A DNA stretch of 64,000 nucleotides, from positions 61,712,911 to 61,776,910 of the forward strand of contig OY759266.1 in the NCBI GenBank assembly GCA_963662155.1, read 5' to 3'. The position numbers and the translations under genes are program-made. The number at the start of each line of letters is the position of its first letter. Position 1 is the stretch's first letter. Under the pieces are notes generated by a model. That model did no database searches. It had not been told where the DNA came from and saw only the letters and a list, made by a program, of their open reading frames with translations. The DNA comes from Lamellibrachia columna. Taxonomy: Eukaryota > Annelida > Polychaeta > Sabellida > Siboglinidae. Below are positions 22,215 through 34,173 of the stretch, piece after piece.

Positions 22215-25200
22215 ACAAGTCACTACCCACAATGCCTTTCATGTGCCATTGGTCCTTGCTGCCACCTAGAGGTGTGTGCATGAGACAGCAGCACATCGCA
22301 CTAAAGCAGCAGAAAACATCACATTATGAATACAGCCACCAATGATGTATTCCGGCGACACGCACACTTTGTGGCTGATTATGTCTAAGCTTCATCCTGT
22401 CACATTGATGAGTCACTATAACCAATGTTTCGCTACACAATCACTCACATCTGGCACTGCAATCTGACTCTAGTTTGGCATCCTATTTTCGTGAAGTTTG
22501 TCAATATACTCTGCTCACTCCTGTGAAAACATCATCAAACTAGTCACAAATATCTACGAGATGTCATCAGAAAACAGAAACGTGTAATTAATATGATGTA
22601 TTAATATAGATGGCAACAACAGATTACTTGGCCTTCATTTATCGGTGTCCTGGTTTGTCTGATTGTTGCATTGATCCTCTTTTGTTTGTTTCATTAACAG
22701 ATTGTTACATTTGTCAAGTTATATCTGGTCAAGAACACTGTGTGTCTGTTTCAATGTGTCACCATTTGTTGCTGGAGTTGCAGTCAGTCTTACAAACAAC
22801 TTGTGCAATATGAGTAATGATGATGCAAAGGAAATTGGATCCCAGAACACTGAAAATTATTTGTATTCCACTTGACTGATCATGTAATGAAAATCTAATA
22901 CAAAGGTTTATGCATGAAATATATTTACTAAGGAGTCAATGTCAGTTTTTTTGGTGATTCAAACCTAAATCATAAGTTTGCAAGATTTCTTATTTTAACA
23001 CATTTCACCTGAAATGATGCATTAAAGTTGGCCACAAATTTAGATGTATTTTCCAAGCAATGAATCAGATCAGAATTGTTTGTAAGTGTATGAATTATTA
23101 CTGTTGCCATAGAAACATGTTATAATAAATTTTGCTGTTATAGCATGCATACAGGGCTGTGAAAGTGCGATGCTTGAATCTCGGATGGTGTGGCTTTAAT
23201 TTTATCCCATTTGGTTGTTTATTGCGACAGGATGTCTTGATTGTTGAAGCATGAACCAGCATAGCAGCTTCTGAGAGGCAATGCCACAGCCTATTGACAC
23301 CGTACAGTGTCCATACAGTGTGTACACATACATACAGTGTGCATCCAATGTGTACACATACAGTGTGCATACCCGGCTCATGATAAGCAAATACTGGGTG
23401 TTGGTAGTTTTGCAAAATCAACACATATCAATACCATTTAATTTCTCGGTGCTACTAATACAGTTTGGTTATGGTGTTTTAAGAATGATAACATACAATG
23501 AATCTTGCTAGAAATCCATATTGGAATATTTGAATTGATAGTGTCCACAGGCACGTTTCATTAGTGAAGTAGGGTCCGCAGGGTTGATTCACCAATGAAG
23601 TACACCAACAACATTGGCTGATGTGATGTGATGATGAGAGATGGTTATTTTGGACAAATGCATGTTAATTTAAAGGTCATTTATTTAATATTGTAGAATT
23701 AATTATGGAAAAGATCCATGCCTTCACTGTTTCATTTAGTAACACGTCTGACATTGACCATCAATAACAAAAATTGGTCAGGTTTTATTATATGATTATG
23801 GATTACCCATGCTTAGCCACTTTGTAGAAGTTTCACTATAAGTTGCATATTTTTATGTGAACAATTTGTTTTTGATGTTATGTTACCGACTTCGTTATGT
23901 TATATTGGGGGGTGCAGGGGCGCAGTCGTCATGTTTGTTTGGTTGTTTGATTGGGGGTTTTCAGCTGACTGTTTTAAATGAGGAAAATTACCATTTAAAA
24001 ATATTTTTTTTAGATGCTTGTAAGTCTGATGAGGCAAAGGTGAAACATCATATTTAGCATCAGCAAAAACTGAACAACATTTCAAACATACATGTTTATT
24101 GTTTTTATGGTAAACAGAAAGTGTGTTAGCGCACACAAGGTTTGTGTTTATTGTGCTGCTGTGCTACAATGTGCATCAGGATATGTTTACATGACGGCTG
24201 GCATTGTGAGTTTGAAACAGGTGATGAACTGAACGCGTGCCAGGTATGTGTGCCAGGTATGCATGCCAGGTATGTGTGCCAGGTATGTGTGCCAGGTCAT
24301 TGTACTCAACATGGCCATGGTTCTGTGGTGTGGCTGTGAATGTTACGGGTTGTTGCTTTCAAGTGTCAAAATGTTGCTTATTTGCAGCAAAGTAGTGCAG
24401 AATGTTTATGATCTGACCTCTTGCATACCCTTCTTGTGGGATAGACATTGCAGAGCCAGTTGTAGACATGATTGTATCAAGTGTTTGTTGATAGGGACTG
24501 ATAGTTCATAGCTGTACAAAAGGCAGCTGTGCTGTTGTCTGAATCCTTGTTATTTTGAGTCTATGATGTTGGAATTTAAACAATACATTTTGCAAGGGAC
24601 TATACATGTGGCACAACGTTGTATGTTCTTGGGGTTGGTTCCCCGTGTATAAGTTATGTTTCATTCCCACACAACTGTTGGGGACAAGCTGTCGCCCCTG
24701 GTCTGATTGTCATGGTACATTGGGCAACATAAATCAACACCCTGTGAATGTCCTTGTCCTGTCTAAACAATGGACCTGGAAGTTCATTCTTACTGCATCA
24801 GTGCAGTGTAGACACAAACAGTTGTGCTTTCCATGTTGCCAGATCAGTGGAGGGTTTATGAAACATTGTCATCTACCATGGCAGTGCACAGGGTGGTGTT
24901 GCCCTTATTTGGAGTTGGTGCATTTCCCTGCAAGACTTGTGTGGTTTCTGTCAGTAAAGGATCACATAAAATATTCACTTGCCGCATATCTCTTCATTGA
25001 TCAGTTCTCTGTGCAGGTGTGTCCTGAAGTCAGTCATAACAGGAAACTGGGAAGGATTTCATTATAATCATGTCAAGTTTTAATCAGCCTCTGTTTCTTT
25101 CGAACAGCACCAGTAAACACATGTAAACACACGACCAAGTGTTGCTTGTCTGTCGAACGTGTGTGGATGACAGTGGTCAAACATGTCACACTGACCATGA

Positions 25201-25336
25201 AGTGCTTGTGGGCAGTGCATTGACCAAACTACAACAGGTGACACATATTGTGGTGACACTTGGAAATAAAATTCAGCTGAAATTTAGTCACTGTGTCCAG
25301 TGTCCTGTGTGTTGCTGTTTATAAATAACAAATAAA
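22215..25336 (+). other. Probable long 3' UTR / downstream region of 4E-BP
   Basis: About 3.1 kb of T/G-rich sequence without recognised coding exons, tRNAs or transposons. Possible poly(A) signals AATAAA occur at 23124, 25265 and 25331. ORFs at 22610, 24142 and 24606 have no recognisable domains. How far the transcript extends cannot be decided from sequence. Confidence 0.4.
24240..24299. repeat. 14-bp tandem repeat, about 4 copies
   Basis: CCAGGTATGTGTGC units, each resembling a splice donor (CAGGTATG). Confidence 0.85.
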
Positions 25337-25459
25337 TGTTGTAGACTGATGTTCAGTATAAAAGTCTTGGAAATGTTATGTGGGTAATTGCTGTTTTATT
25401 TTGTAAACTTACATTTAATTTTGCAAAAAAAATTACCAGACAACAAAATGACAAGTGTT

Positions 25460-25770
25460 TTCCAACGAGATGTGATACAACCTCATTGTGCAAGGTTGTC
25501 CCACAATGAGATGTGATACAACCTCATTGTGCAAGGTTGACCCACAATGAGATGTGATACAACCTCATTGTGCAAGGTTGTCCCACAATGAGATGTGATA
25601 CAACCTCATTGTGCAAGGTTGTCCCACAATGAGATGTGATACAACCTCATTGTGCAAGGTTGTCCCACAATGAGATGTGATACAACCTCATTGTGCAAGG
25701 TTGTCCCACAATGAGATGTGATACAACCTCATTGTGCAAGGTTGTCCCACAATGAGATATGATACAACCC
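25460..25770. repeat. 41-bp hairpin-forming minisatellite
   Basis: About 7.5 copies with period 41 (CCCACAATG at 25500 and 25541). Each unit contains CACAATGAG and, 12 nt later, its perfect reverse complement CTCATTGTG, so every copy can fold into a 9-bp stem. Confidence 0.95.
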
Positions 25771-25869
25771 AGCCCCTTAAGTTTATCCAAATAGAGCAAT
25801 AACGTATGAAGACAGTAGAGTAGAGAAAACAAGACTGATGCTTAAAATATTGTCGTCAAAATTTAATGT

Positions 25870-26275
25870 GTCCTGTGATAAGACAGTAAGTCACCCGTGT
25901 CATGTGAGAAGAGTATGACACTTGTGTCCTGTGGGATGACACCCACGTCCTGTAAAATGACAGTATGACACCCACGTCCTGTGGGATGACACCCACGTCC
26001 TGTGAGATGACAGTATGACACCCACGTCCTGTGGGATGACACCCACGTCCTGTGAGATGACACCCACGTCCTGTGAGATGACAGTATGACACCCACGTCC
26101 TGTGGGATGACATTATGACACCCATGTCCTGTGGGATGACAGTATGACACTCGTGTTCTGCAGGATGACAATAGGACACGTGCGTCCTGTGGGATGACAG
26201 TAGGACACTCACTCATGTCCTGCGGGATGACAGTAGGACATCCATGTCCTGTGAGATAACAGTAGGACACCCAAA
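25870..26275. repeat. Degenerate 23/29-bp minisatellite
   Basis: GACACCCACGTCCTGTGGGA units alternate with and without a GACAGTAT spacer, about 15 copies. Repetitive minus-strand ORFs here are by-products. It lies 3' of FADD. Confidence 0.9.
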
Positions 26276-26600
26276 CATTTGAAATTTTGTGGTAAATTAC
26301 CCAATTCCTACAAGTGATATAATTTCCAGATCAATAATTTATAAAATCATACACTTTTCCAAAGACACCAGTCAAGGTGACATATCTGTCCATCACAGTT
26401 ATACATATCTACGTGTAGCAGCGATATATCACTACATCCAAAGTCACCTGTCCTTCAGTGACCTGCGTTGGTGTGAAACGAATGCCTGTGCCTGGATGGG
26501 TTCTGCATCGTTGGAATCAAGTATGCCAGCTGTCTGAGCACTGGACAACCAGTGGCCGCTAGTTTACTATCATTTTGATCACTACAGAAGCAGCTGTTGT
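26276..26600. other. FADD 3' flank, no recognised feature
   Basis: Unique-looking sequence between two arrays; may include the FADD 3' UTR. Confidence 0.4.
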
Positions 26601-26830
26601 TCAAGTTTTGTTGCCAACGTGTTGTGCTGACATTTGCGCAGTGCCTATTTCGACAATATACACACAAGTTGCAATTGGCTGAGGTTTTCACATTTGTTCA
26701 AGTTTTGTTGCCAACGTGTTGCGCTGACATTTGCGCAGTGCCTATTTCGACAATATACACACAAGTTGCAATTGGCTGAGGTTTTCACATTTGTTCAAGT
26801 TTTGTTGCCAACGTGTTGCGCTGACATTTG
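26601..26830. repeat. 97-bp tandem repeat over the FADD stop codon
   Basis: About 2.4 copies with period 97 (TCAAGTTTTGTTGCC at 26601, 26698 and 26795). The copy nearest the exon is the genuine end of FADD; the two downstream copies repeat the codons for the last death-domain helix plus the stop in the 3' flank. Confidence 0.93.
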
Positions 26831-27041
26831 CGCAGTGCCTCCACAATGTCTGCCCGTGACGCTTCAGGGCCGAACTTCTTCTGCCACAACACCAGTAGCT
26901 GTTGGATCTGTTCACGTACATCTCGAGGATACTGCTCCAAGACAGTGTCTATGTCAGAGTCACAGGTGCCCAACTTTCGCACCATTCTTCGCCAGTCTTT
27001 TCCTATTTCAGATGAAATTAGGTCAAACTCGTCACTCATAT
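26785..27041 (-). CDS. FADD: FADD exon 2 (death domain)
   Basis: Acceptor CTCTTGTAG|AT completes a phase-1 Asp codon and gives DMSDEFDLISSE. The ATG at 27039 is internal, not a start. Stop TGA at 26787-26785. Confidence 0.94.
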
Positions 27042-28533
27042 CTACAAGAGAGCATCAGAAAAACAAATTTTATTTCATATATAAATTGTTTAACTTATTA
27101 ATGCAACAGCAGACATTGTTTCCTGAATGCCTATGTCCTTATGCATCAGTTATGTAGAACTAACACATCATTTTCAACACTTGGATGAAAACTTATATAA
27201 TTTAGGCTGTTGTTATAGGTCCGGATCCAGACGTAGTGCAAAATGGCTACTGGTTTGGCACTTCATGTGCGCATGCGCAACGAAAACCTGCTGGTCAAAA
27301 ATAGCAGCAGCTAAAGTTCTGTCACTGCCAGACAACAGGCTATGCTAGTATAGGTCCGACACTAAAACATTGCAAGGTGATGTCTTGGTCTTTGAAAGGT
27401 CGAGGCATTTGTTTATTGCCATATTGGAACATCATATTGTTGTTAATTATATATACGTTCAAGCACAGTTATATATATAAAACCGTACTCATTGTCAAAC
27501 ATCAAAGATGAAGATATAACTGCCTGCCTAAGATATAACTGCCGGCCTAAGCAAGGCTAAGCTAAAGATGTATCAACTTTTGAGAACATTTGAAGAAGAG
27601 AAGAGACGTAGCTAGCTATACATTGTCAAATAATGATGTGTCATTACTTTATAAATTTGAACGTATCATATCTTATTCCTGTGTTTAACTCCTGGTTTAT
27701 TAATGATTTGTTTTTATTTATTTACTAATAAGTAAATAACACTCAACTACAGAAATAGATTTAAGAGTTGACAAATAGGTGGAAAAACACTTATTTTAAA
27801 TCAATTGATATGGAACTATGCTCGGCACTATTTTAATCACTACTAGTGACACTGCCCCGGCCCTGCTACACATACTAGTCTAGAGTCGTACACTGCCCCG
27901 GCCCTGCTACACATACTAGTCTAGAGTCGTACACTGCCCCGGCCCTGCTACACATACTAGTCTAGAGTCGTACACTGCCCCGGCCCTGCTACACATACTA
28001 GTCTAGAGTCGTACACTGCCCCGGCCCTGCTACACATACTAGTCTAGAGTCGTACACTGCCCCGGCCCTGCTACACATACTAGTCTAGAGTCGTACACTG
28101 CCCCGGCCCTGCTACACATACTAGTCTAGAGTCGTACACTGCCCCGGCCCTGCTACACATACTAGTCTAGAGTCGTCTAGACGTTGAGCCTGACTGCCGA
28201 CTTACCAGGCAAGGTTTCCTGGCAGTGAATGCACTGTCGTTCCATAACATTCACTTGTGAAGCAGCAAACCTGTCGACAATACCCAGCAGATCAGTTCTT
28301 CCACCGCCAGAATGACGTAAAATGTCTTTTAAAAACTCTAAATTTCCTGGAGCAATCAGAGTCCGTTCCTCGAGCGCTTCCCATAATTTAACAGCGGATT
28401 TCACAGTTTCTAAATGTCGTCGTGGAATTTTTTTATCGCACATAAATTTAATAGACTCAAGTTCGACTTCTGTAATGTTTTCTGAAAGCTCAACCAACAT
28501 TCTTTTGAATGCGAGATAATCTGTCGCTGACAT
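26785..28533 (-). CDS. FADD: FADD, death-receptor adaptor, 2 exons
   Basis: Cytoplasmic adaptor that couples death receptors (death domain) to initiator caspases (death-effector domain). Join complement of 28533-28206 and 27041-26785, phase 1, gives 194 residues; human FADD has 208 and also a single intron between its two domains. DED: residues about 5-85, with ELESIKFMCDKKIPRRHLE and the RxDL motif in GGRTDLLGIVDRF. Linker: ERQCIHCQETLP, with a CxxC not expected in vertebrate FADD. DD: residues about 110-193, with SEIGKDWRRMVRKLG, DTVLEQYPRDVREQI and a final helix EALRKCQRNTLATKLEQM. The vertebrate serine-rich tail is absent. The stop codon and last helix are duplicated downstream by a 97-bp repeat; the intron holds a 41-bp array. 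Confidence 0.95.
27045..27848. other. FADD intron, left part
   Basis: AT-rich with no recognised gene; a short duplication CTGCCKGCCTAAG occurs near 27520-27550. Confidence 0.5.
27849..28178. repeat. 41-bp minisatellite in the FADD intron
   Basis: Eight virtually identical copies with period 41 and core CTGCCCCGGCCCTGCTACAC. It starts about 25 bp inside the intron from the exon 1 donor. Near-zero divergence suggests recent expansion. Confidence 0.96.
28206..28533 (-). CDS. FADD: FADD exon 1 (death-effector domain)
   Basis: Starts at ATG 28533 (MSATDYLAFKRMLVE). The donor is CTG|GTAAGT; codons beyond it (GKSAVRLNV) are intronic read-through. Confidence 0.95.
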
Positions 28534-28589
28534 GTCTAGATTCTAGGTGTTTTACGATTAAAACCAGGCTCTCGTGCGACAAATTAGAA

Positions 28590-28720
28590 CACTTCCGGGG
28601 ATTCCCGAAACTAAATATATCATACTGAAGTACCACAACAATTTTGCGCGCGGGATTCCCTTGTTCTTGGAAATAACCTAATGATCGTTAGAAAAGAGCA
28701 CCGAAGTGTGACGTCACATT
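28590..28720 (-). promoter_or_regulatory. FADD promoter with two kappaB-like sites and a CRE
   Basis: Upstream of the FADD ATG: GGGGATTCCC at 28597-28606 matches the NF-kappaB consensus GGGRNWYYCC; GGGATTCCC at 28652-28660 is a second near match; TGACGTCA at 28709-28716 is a perfect CRE palindrome; ACTTCCGG at 28591-28598 is an ETS-type site. They lie 60-180 bp from the start codon. Function is inference. Confidence 0.55.
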
Positions 28721-28956
28721 GGCATGACAACTGGCTCGCTGGTTCTCAACAAACATTTTTAGATAGATGTTGTATTTTGTCCTCGACTGCAAACACCATG
28801 TTAAGAGTCACACTTGTATCCTTTATTATTTTCCAAAGATGAAAGTGAGAAAAACGTATTAGGTATTCTCAGAATTTTTGGACGAGAAATAAATAATTAT
28901 TGTAATACACGCAGTTTGATCGCAATGTTCGCGCTATATGTATATGCATGTATCTA

Positions 28957-29040
28957 TTTATGTATGTATGTATGTATGTATGTATGTATGTATGTATGTA
29001 TGTATGTATGTATGTATGTATGTATGTATGTATGTATGGA
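28957..29040. repeat. (GTAT)n microsatellite followed by (GCAT)n
   Basis: About 19 GTAT units, then about 8 GCAT/GCAC-type units to 29085. Confidence 0.97.
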
Positions 29041-29113
29041 TGCATGCATGCATGCATGCATGCATGCAAGCACGCACGCATGCATGTATGTTGATATGCA
29101 CGTATGTTGATAT

Positions 29114-29380
<267 letters not shown>

Positions 29381-29437
29381 CATGTTGTGGTGTGTAGCAA
29401 TATGACTACACGCATGATGACTCATCTATCATTATAG

Positions 29438-29668
29438 TTAAATGATATAGTGTTCTTCGAGTTCTTCGCCCTCCAGAATATTACGCTTCTCCGATGAAGT
29501 GTTGATCTTGCTTTTGAAAAAGTTGATTTTCATACCCCATTTCGTACAGGCAGCTTGAAGTTCTTCAATTGATAGTTGTAGCTCCTCAAACTCGGTGGAC
29601 ATAACTGTTGAGTTATCTGCATATCTGATGTCAAAGCTGAGGTTGGTAATTGCCATTAAAAGAGGGAG
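29438..29668 (-). mobile_element. RTE-like LINE 'R', RT catalytic segment (3' piece)
   Basis: Minus-strand ITNLSFDIRYADNSTVMSTE, where YADN replaces the catalytic YADD, followed by ELQAACTKWGMKINFFKSK. It is the continuation of the RT that breaks off at about 31115; a plus-strand LINE lies between. Confidence 0.8.
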
Positions 29669-31115
29669 TGGTTAATTTTTTTTAAAAGGCTTCGAGAAAT
29701 AAGTAAGATAATTACAGACCAGTGAGTTTAACATCAGTGATTTGTAAATTATTAGAAAGGTTAATGAAATACCATATGGTGGACTTCCTTGTCAGGCATA
29801 CATTATTAAATTAAACTCAACATGGATTCCTAAAAGCGAAGTCATGCTTAACAAATATGTTATGTTTTTTGGAAGAAATCACTAAGTGGCTAGACGAGGG
29901 ATCACCAGTAGATATTATCTACTTAGATTTTCAGAAAGCTTTCGACAAAGCGCCACATCAAAGATTACTGTTTAGATTTAAAGGTATCGGGGATGGCATA
30001 ATTGACTGGATAGATCAAAGGCTGACTGACAGAAGACAGCGTGTTGCAGTAGATGGGGAGGTGTCAAACTTCAAATCAGTTTTGAGTGGGGTATCGGACC
30101 TTTATTAATCTTAATTATATATCAATGACTTGGACAATAATATAATAAGCAACGTACTGAAATATACGGATGATACAAAAGTGTTTAGAATGGTTAACAA
30201 TGATGGTGATAAACAACATTTACAAAATGATTTAGACAGATTAGTGAAATGGTCTGAAAAATTGCAGATGTTGTTCAATTGTGGGAAATATAAAGGCCTA
30301 CATACAGGACGTGGGAACGTGGATGTACCCTATGAAATGCCTACATACAGGACGTGGGAACGAGGATGTACCCTATGAAATGCCTACATACAGGACGTGG
30401 GAACGAGGATGTACCCTATGAAATGGGAGATACTGTTCTGGGTACTACTGTAAAAGAAAAGGACTTAGGAGTTACAATGGTAAGTGCTGATATGAAAGTT
30501 TCAGAACAGTCTGGTACTGCAGCTTCAAAAGGTAATCAAATTCTTAGGTTGATTAGAAGAAATATAACATACAAGGAGAAAAAAGTTAATTATATCTCTG
30601 TATGAAGCAATAGTTAGGTTTCAATTACAGCATTGTATACAAGCGTGGAGACCATATCGTAAGAAGGATATATATATACGCTTGAAAGAATACAGAGAAG
30701 AGCAATTAAAATGATTCCACAACTGAGAGACCTTGGTTATGAAGAACGACTGAAAGAATGTGGTTTAACGACCTTAGAGACAATACGGTTAAGAGGAGAT
30801 CAAATTGAAGTTTTTATCATATGGAATGGGTATGAAAATATTGATTTCTCACTCAAGAAAGATAATAGAACTAGCGGACGTAATATTAGTAAAGGATCAG
30901 TGTAGATTGGGTATGAGGAAGTACTCAATAAATGGAACAAATTATCTACATATTGTATAACTGCTAGCAGCGTGAATATGTTTAAAAACAAGGTTGACAC
31001 ATATATCAGGAGGGTGGATTACACATAGAGTAAAACTGTTGGACTCTCGATAAGCCAATGGCTTCCTTGTCCACTTGCCATCTGGGCCTTTGCCTTGGGT
31101 GGCAATCTTGTTAAA
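29669..31115 (+). mobile_element. CR1-like LINE, nested in LINE R
   Basis: RT blocks IIYLDFQKAFDKAPHQRLL (about 29915-29970), LTDRRQRVAVDGEVSNFKSV with GVSDLY where GVPQGS is expected, YTDDTKVFRMV in place of YADDT, and a C-terminus with RTSGRNISKGSV and NMFKNKVDTYIRRVDYT (about 30975-31025). The 3' UTR has CCACTTGCCATCTGGGCCTT and ends in TCTTGTTAA at about 31107. Several frameshifts. It interrupts the minus-strand RTE-like element. Confidence 0.85.
30297..30425. repeat. 43-bp triplication inside the CR1-like LINE
   Basis: Three copies with period 43 (CCTACATACAGGACGTGGGA at 30297, 30340 and 30383). The period breaks the frame. Confidence 0.93.
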
Positions 31116-33480
31116 AAAATTAAATCTAGCTTGAACTCTTTGCATAAGCTCTGCAGGTCTGCCGTGACGAACTCCAGGAACAGACTGAACAGGACAGGTG
31201 ATAGCAAATAGCCGTGTCTCACTCCTGTTTTTACTCTGAACCATTCTATCAGTTGACCATTGACGATGAATGCATGTTCAACATTATCATACATAGCTTC
31301 AATTAGTGATGTAATCTTGAGATCCACTCCAATAGACCTCAACCTCTACCACAATGCCCCTCTCCAGATAGTATCAAATGTAATCTTGGGATCCAATAGA
31401 CCTCAACCTCTACCACAATGCCCCTCTCCAGATAGTATCAAATGTAATCTTGGGATCCAATAGACCTCAACCTCTACCAAAATGCCCCTCTCTAGATAGT
31501 ATCAAATGTAATCTTGGGATCCAATAGACCTCAACCTCTACCACAATGCCCCTCTCCAGATAGTATCAAATGTAATCTTGGGATCCAATAGACCTCAACC
31601 TCTACCACAATGCCCCTCTCCAGATAGTATCAAATGTAATCTTGGGATCCAATAGACCTCAACCTCTACCACAATGCCCCTCTCCAGATAGTATCAAATG
31701 TAATCTTGGGATCCAATAGACCTCAACCTCTACCACAATGCCCCTCTCCAGATAGTATCAAATGTAATCTTGGGATCCAATAGACCTCAACCTCTACCAC
31801 AATGCCCCTCTCCAGATAGTATCAAATGTAATCTTGGGATCCAATAGACCTCAACCTCTACCACAATGCCCCTCTCCAGATAGTATCAAATGTAATCTTG
31901 GGATCCAATAGACCTCAACCTCTACCACAATGCCCCTCTCCAGATAGTATCAAATGTAATCTTGGGATCCAATAGACTTCAACCTCTACCACAATGCCCC
32001 TCTCCAGATAGTATCAAATGTAATCTTGGGATCCAATAGACCTCAACCTCTACCACAATGCCCCTCTCCAGATAGTATCAAATGTAATCTTGGGATCCAA
32101 TAGACCTCAACCTCTACCACAATGCCCCTCTCCAGATAGTATCAAATGTAATCTTGGGATCCAATAGACCTCAACCTCTACCACAATGCCCCTCTCCAGA
32201 TAGTATCAAATGTAATCTTGGGATCCAATAGACTTCAACCTCTACCACAATGCCCCTCTCCAGATAGTATCAAATGTAATCTTGGGATCCAATAGACCTC
32301 AACCTCTACCACAATGCCCCTCTCCAGATAGTATCAAATGTAATCTTGGGATCCAATAGACCTCAACCTCTACCACAATGCCCCTCTCCAGATAGTATCA
32401 AATGTAATCTTGGGATCCAATAGACCTCAACCTCTACCACAATGCTCCTCTCCAGATAGTATCAAATGTAATCTTGGGATCCAATAGACCTCAACCTCTA
32501 CCACAATGCCCCTCTCCAGATAGTATCAAATGTAATCTTGGGATCCAATAGACCTCAACCTCTACCACAATGCCCCTCTCCAGATAGTATCAAATGTAAT
32601 CTTGGGATCCAATAGACCTCAACCTCTACCACAATGCCCCTCTCCAGATAGTATCAAATGTAATCTTGGGATCCAATAGACCTCAACCTCTACCACAATG
32701 CCCCTCTCCAGATAGTATCAAATGTAATCTTGGGATCCAATAGACCTCAACCTCTACCACAATGCCCCTCTCCAGATAGTATCAAATGTAATCTTGGGAT
32801 CCAATAGACCTCAACCTCTACCACAATGCCCCTCTCCAGATAGTATCAAATGTAATCTTGGGATCCAATAGACCTCAACCTCTACCACAATGCCCCTCTC
32901 CAGATAGTATCAAATTTAATCTTGGGATCCAATAGACCTCAACCTCTACCACAATGCCCCTCTCAAGATAGTATCAAATGCAGCATTGAAGTCCACAAAA
33001 TAAAATCCAGCGGGACCTGCTCATTTGTCTTTTCTTTGCTCTGTCGCACAATGAAGACTTCCCTCTGTTCTTCCTGAATCGAAACTGCTGCTTTGATAGA
33101 TGTGTGTCAATATTGTCATATATCCTCGTGAGCATCGTCTTGCAGAAGACCTTACCCGGGATGGATATCGTGGAAACTGCTTGGTAAGTTGATGGGCTTA
33201 ACGTGCACTCTTTCTTATGTACTAGGTTGATCATGCTTCTGCATCAATCTGTTGCTAACTTTTCCTGACGTCATGCTGTATTGTATATTTTCATGAGCAT
33301 CTCAGCTATCATCTCTCCGCCTGCTTTCAAAGTGTCAGCCGACTTCATTGCTTTGGCAGCCTTGTGTTCCTCCTTTTTTTAGAAAGATGGGCCAACCGGG
33401 CCAACGATGTTATCTGTAATATCGTCGAGTGCTTCTGATCTTGGCCAGTTCGTGTTACGATGTTTTCAAAGTATGTCGCA
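31116..33480 (-). mobile_element. RTE-like LINE 'R', linker and RT (middle piece)
   Basis: Minus strand from 33480: linker with TNWPRSEALDDITDNIV and AAKAMKSADTLKAGGEM, RT beginning VHKKECTLSPSTYQAVSTI and SIPGKVFCKTMLTRIYD (33234-33110), then FDTIWRGALW at the edge of the array. On the other side of the array it continues with SLIEAMYDNVEHAFIVNGQL and KTGVRHGYLLSPVLFSLFLE and ends ADLQSLCKEFKLD at 31120. It is split by a 64-bp array and by the LINE at 29669-31115. Confidence 0.85.
31330..32985. repeat. 64-bp minisatellite inside the LINE R reverse transcriptase
   Basis: About 26 copies with period 64 (CCTCAACC at 31337 and 31401), core CCACAATGCCCCTCTCCAGA. The minus-strand unit encodes FDTIWRGALW then a stop, so it is an amplified piece of RT. 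Divergence between copies is about one base per unit or less. Confidence 0.96.
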
Positions 33481-33973
33481 ATTTGTCAATTAGAAGAACG
33501 ATCACGTGATATGTGTGCGCTTGAGCTGCTGCAGGGTAATTGTGCAGCCCTATTATTGACATTATTTTACGTTTTTAAGCTATACTATACTTTCATTTTA
33601 TATCTTGTGTGACTGTGAATGTATGTGGACTAGAGTGAAAGAAAAGTTACAGCCTGGACCTTTGTGTTTAGTTGGATTTTAGCAATTTAAAAAGACACCG
33701 CTAGTGTACTATTTGCCGCGCTATCGTTAATGAACTGTGACCGTCGCCATGGCGATCACATACACAAGCCAACAACTACGCCAACTGTGTCAGCGGTCGA
33801 CGAAATCGTTAATACATATCACCAAGGCAGTGTACTACGACTTAAAACAACTGAGCATCAGTCATGCGACACCGACTCACAGAGGGACTACTGGCGGTCT
33901 GTGTCAGTGAGCGACTGAGCCAATTCCTGTTGTAGTAACAACAGCCAGGATCTCTCGGCCCACCGGGTTAACA

Positions 33974-34173
33974 CGCAGCAACAACACCCTCCACACAGGC
34001 GCAGCAACAACACCCTCCACACAGGCGCACCAAGCAGCAACAACACCCTCCACACAGGCGCACCAAGCAGCAACAACACCCTCCACACAGGCGCACCAAG
34101 CAGCAACAACACCCTCCACACAGGCGCACCAAGCAGCAACAACACCCTCCACACAGGCGCACCAAGCAGCAAC
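33974..34173. repeat. 33-bp in-frame repeat upstream of the LINE endonuclease
   Basis: About 6 copies, core CAACACCCTCCACACAGGCG, encoding an 11-residue SNNTLHTGAPS unit in the same frame as the endonuclease. The first copy is 7 bp shorter. Confidence 0.92.

Noticed and set aside
22608..22640. MATTDYLAF resembles the FADD start MSATDYLAF
   Set aside because: Similarity ends after nine residues and nothing else of a death-effector domain follows; judged chance.
24142..25067. ORFs of 65-153 codons in the 4E-BP 3' region
   Set aside because: No domain or codon signature; composition matches the surrounding T/G-rich sequence.
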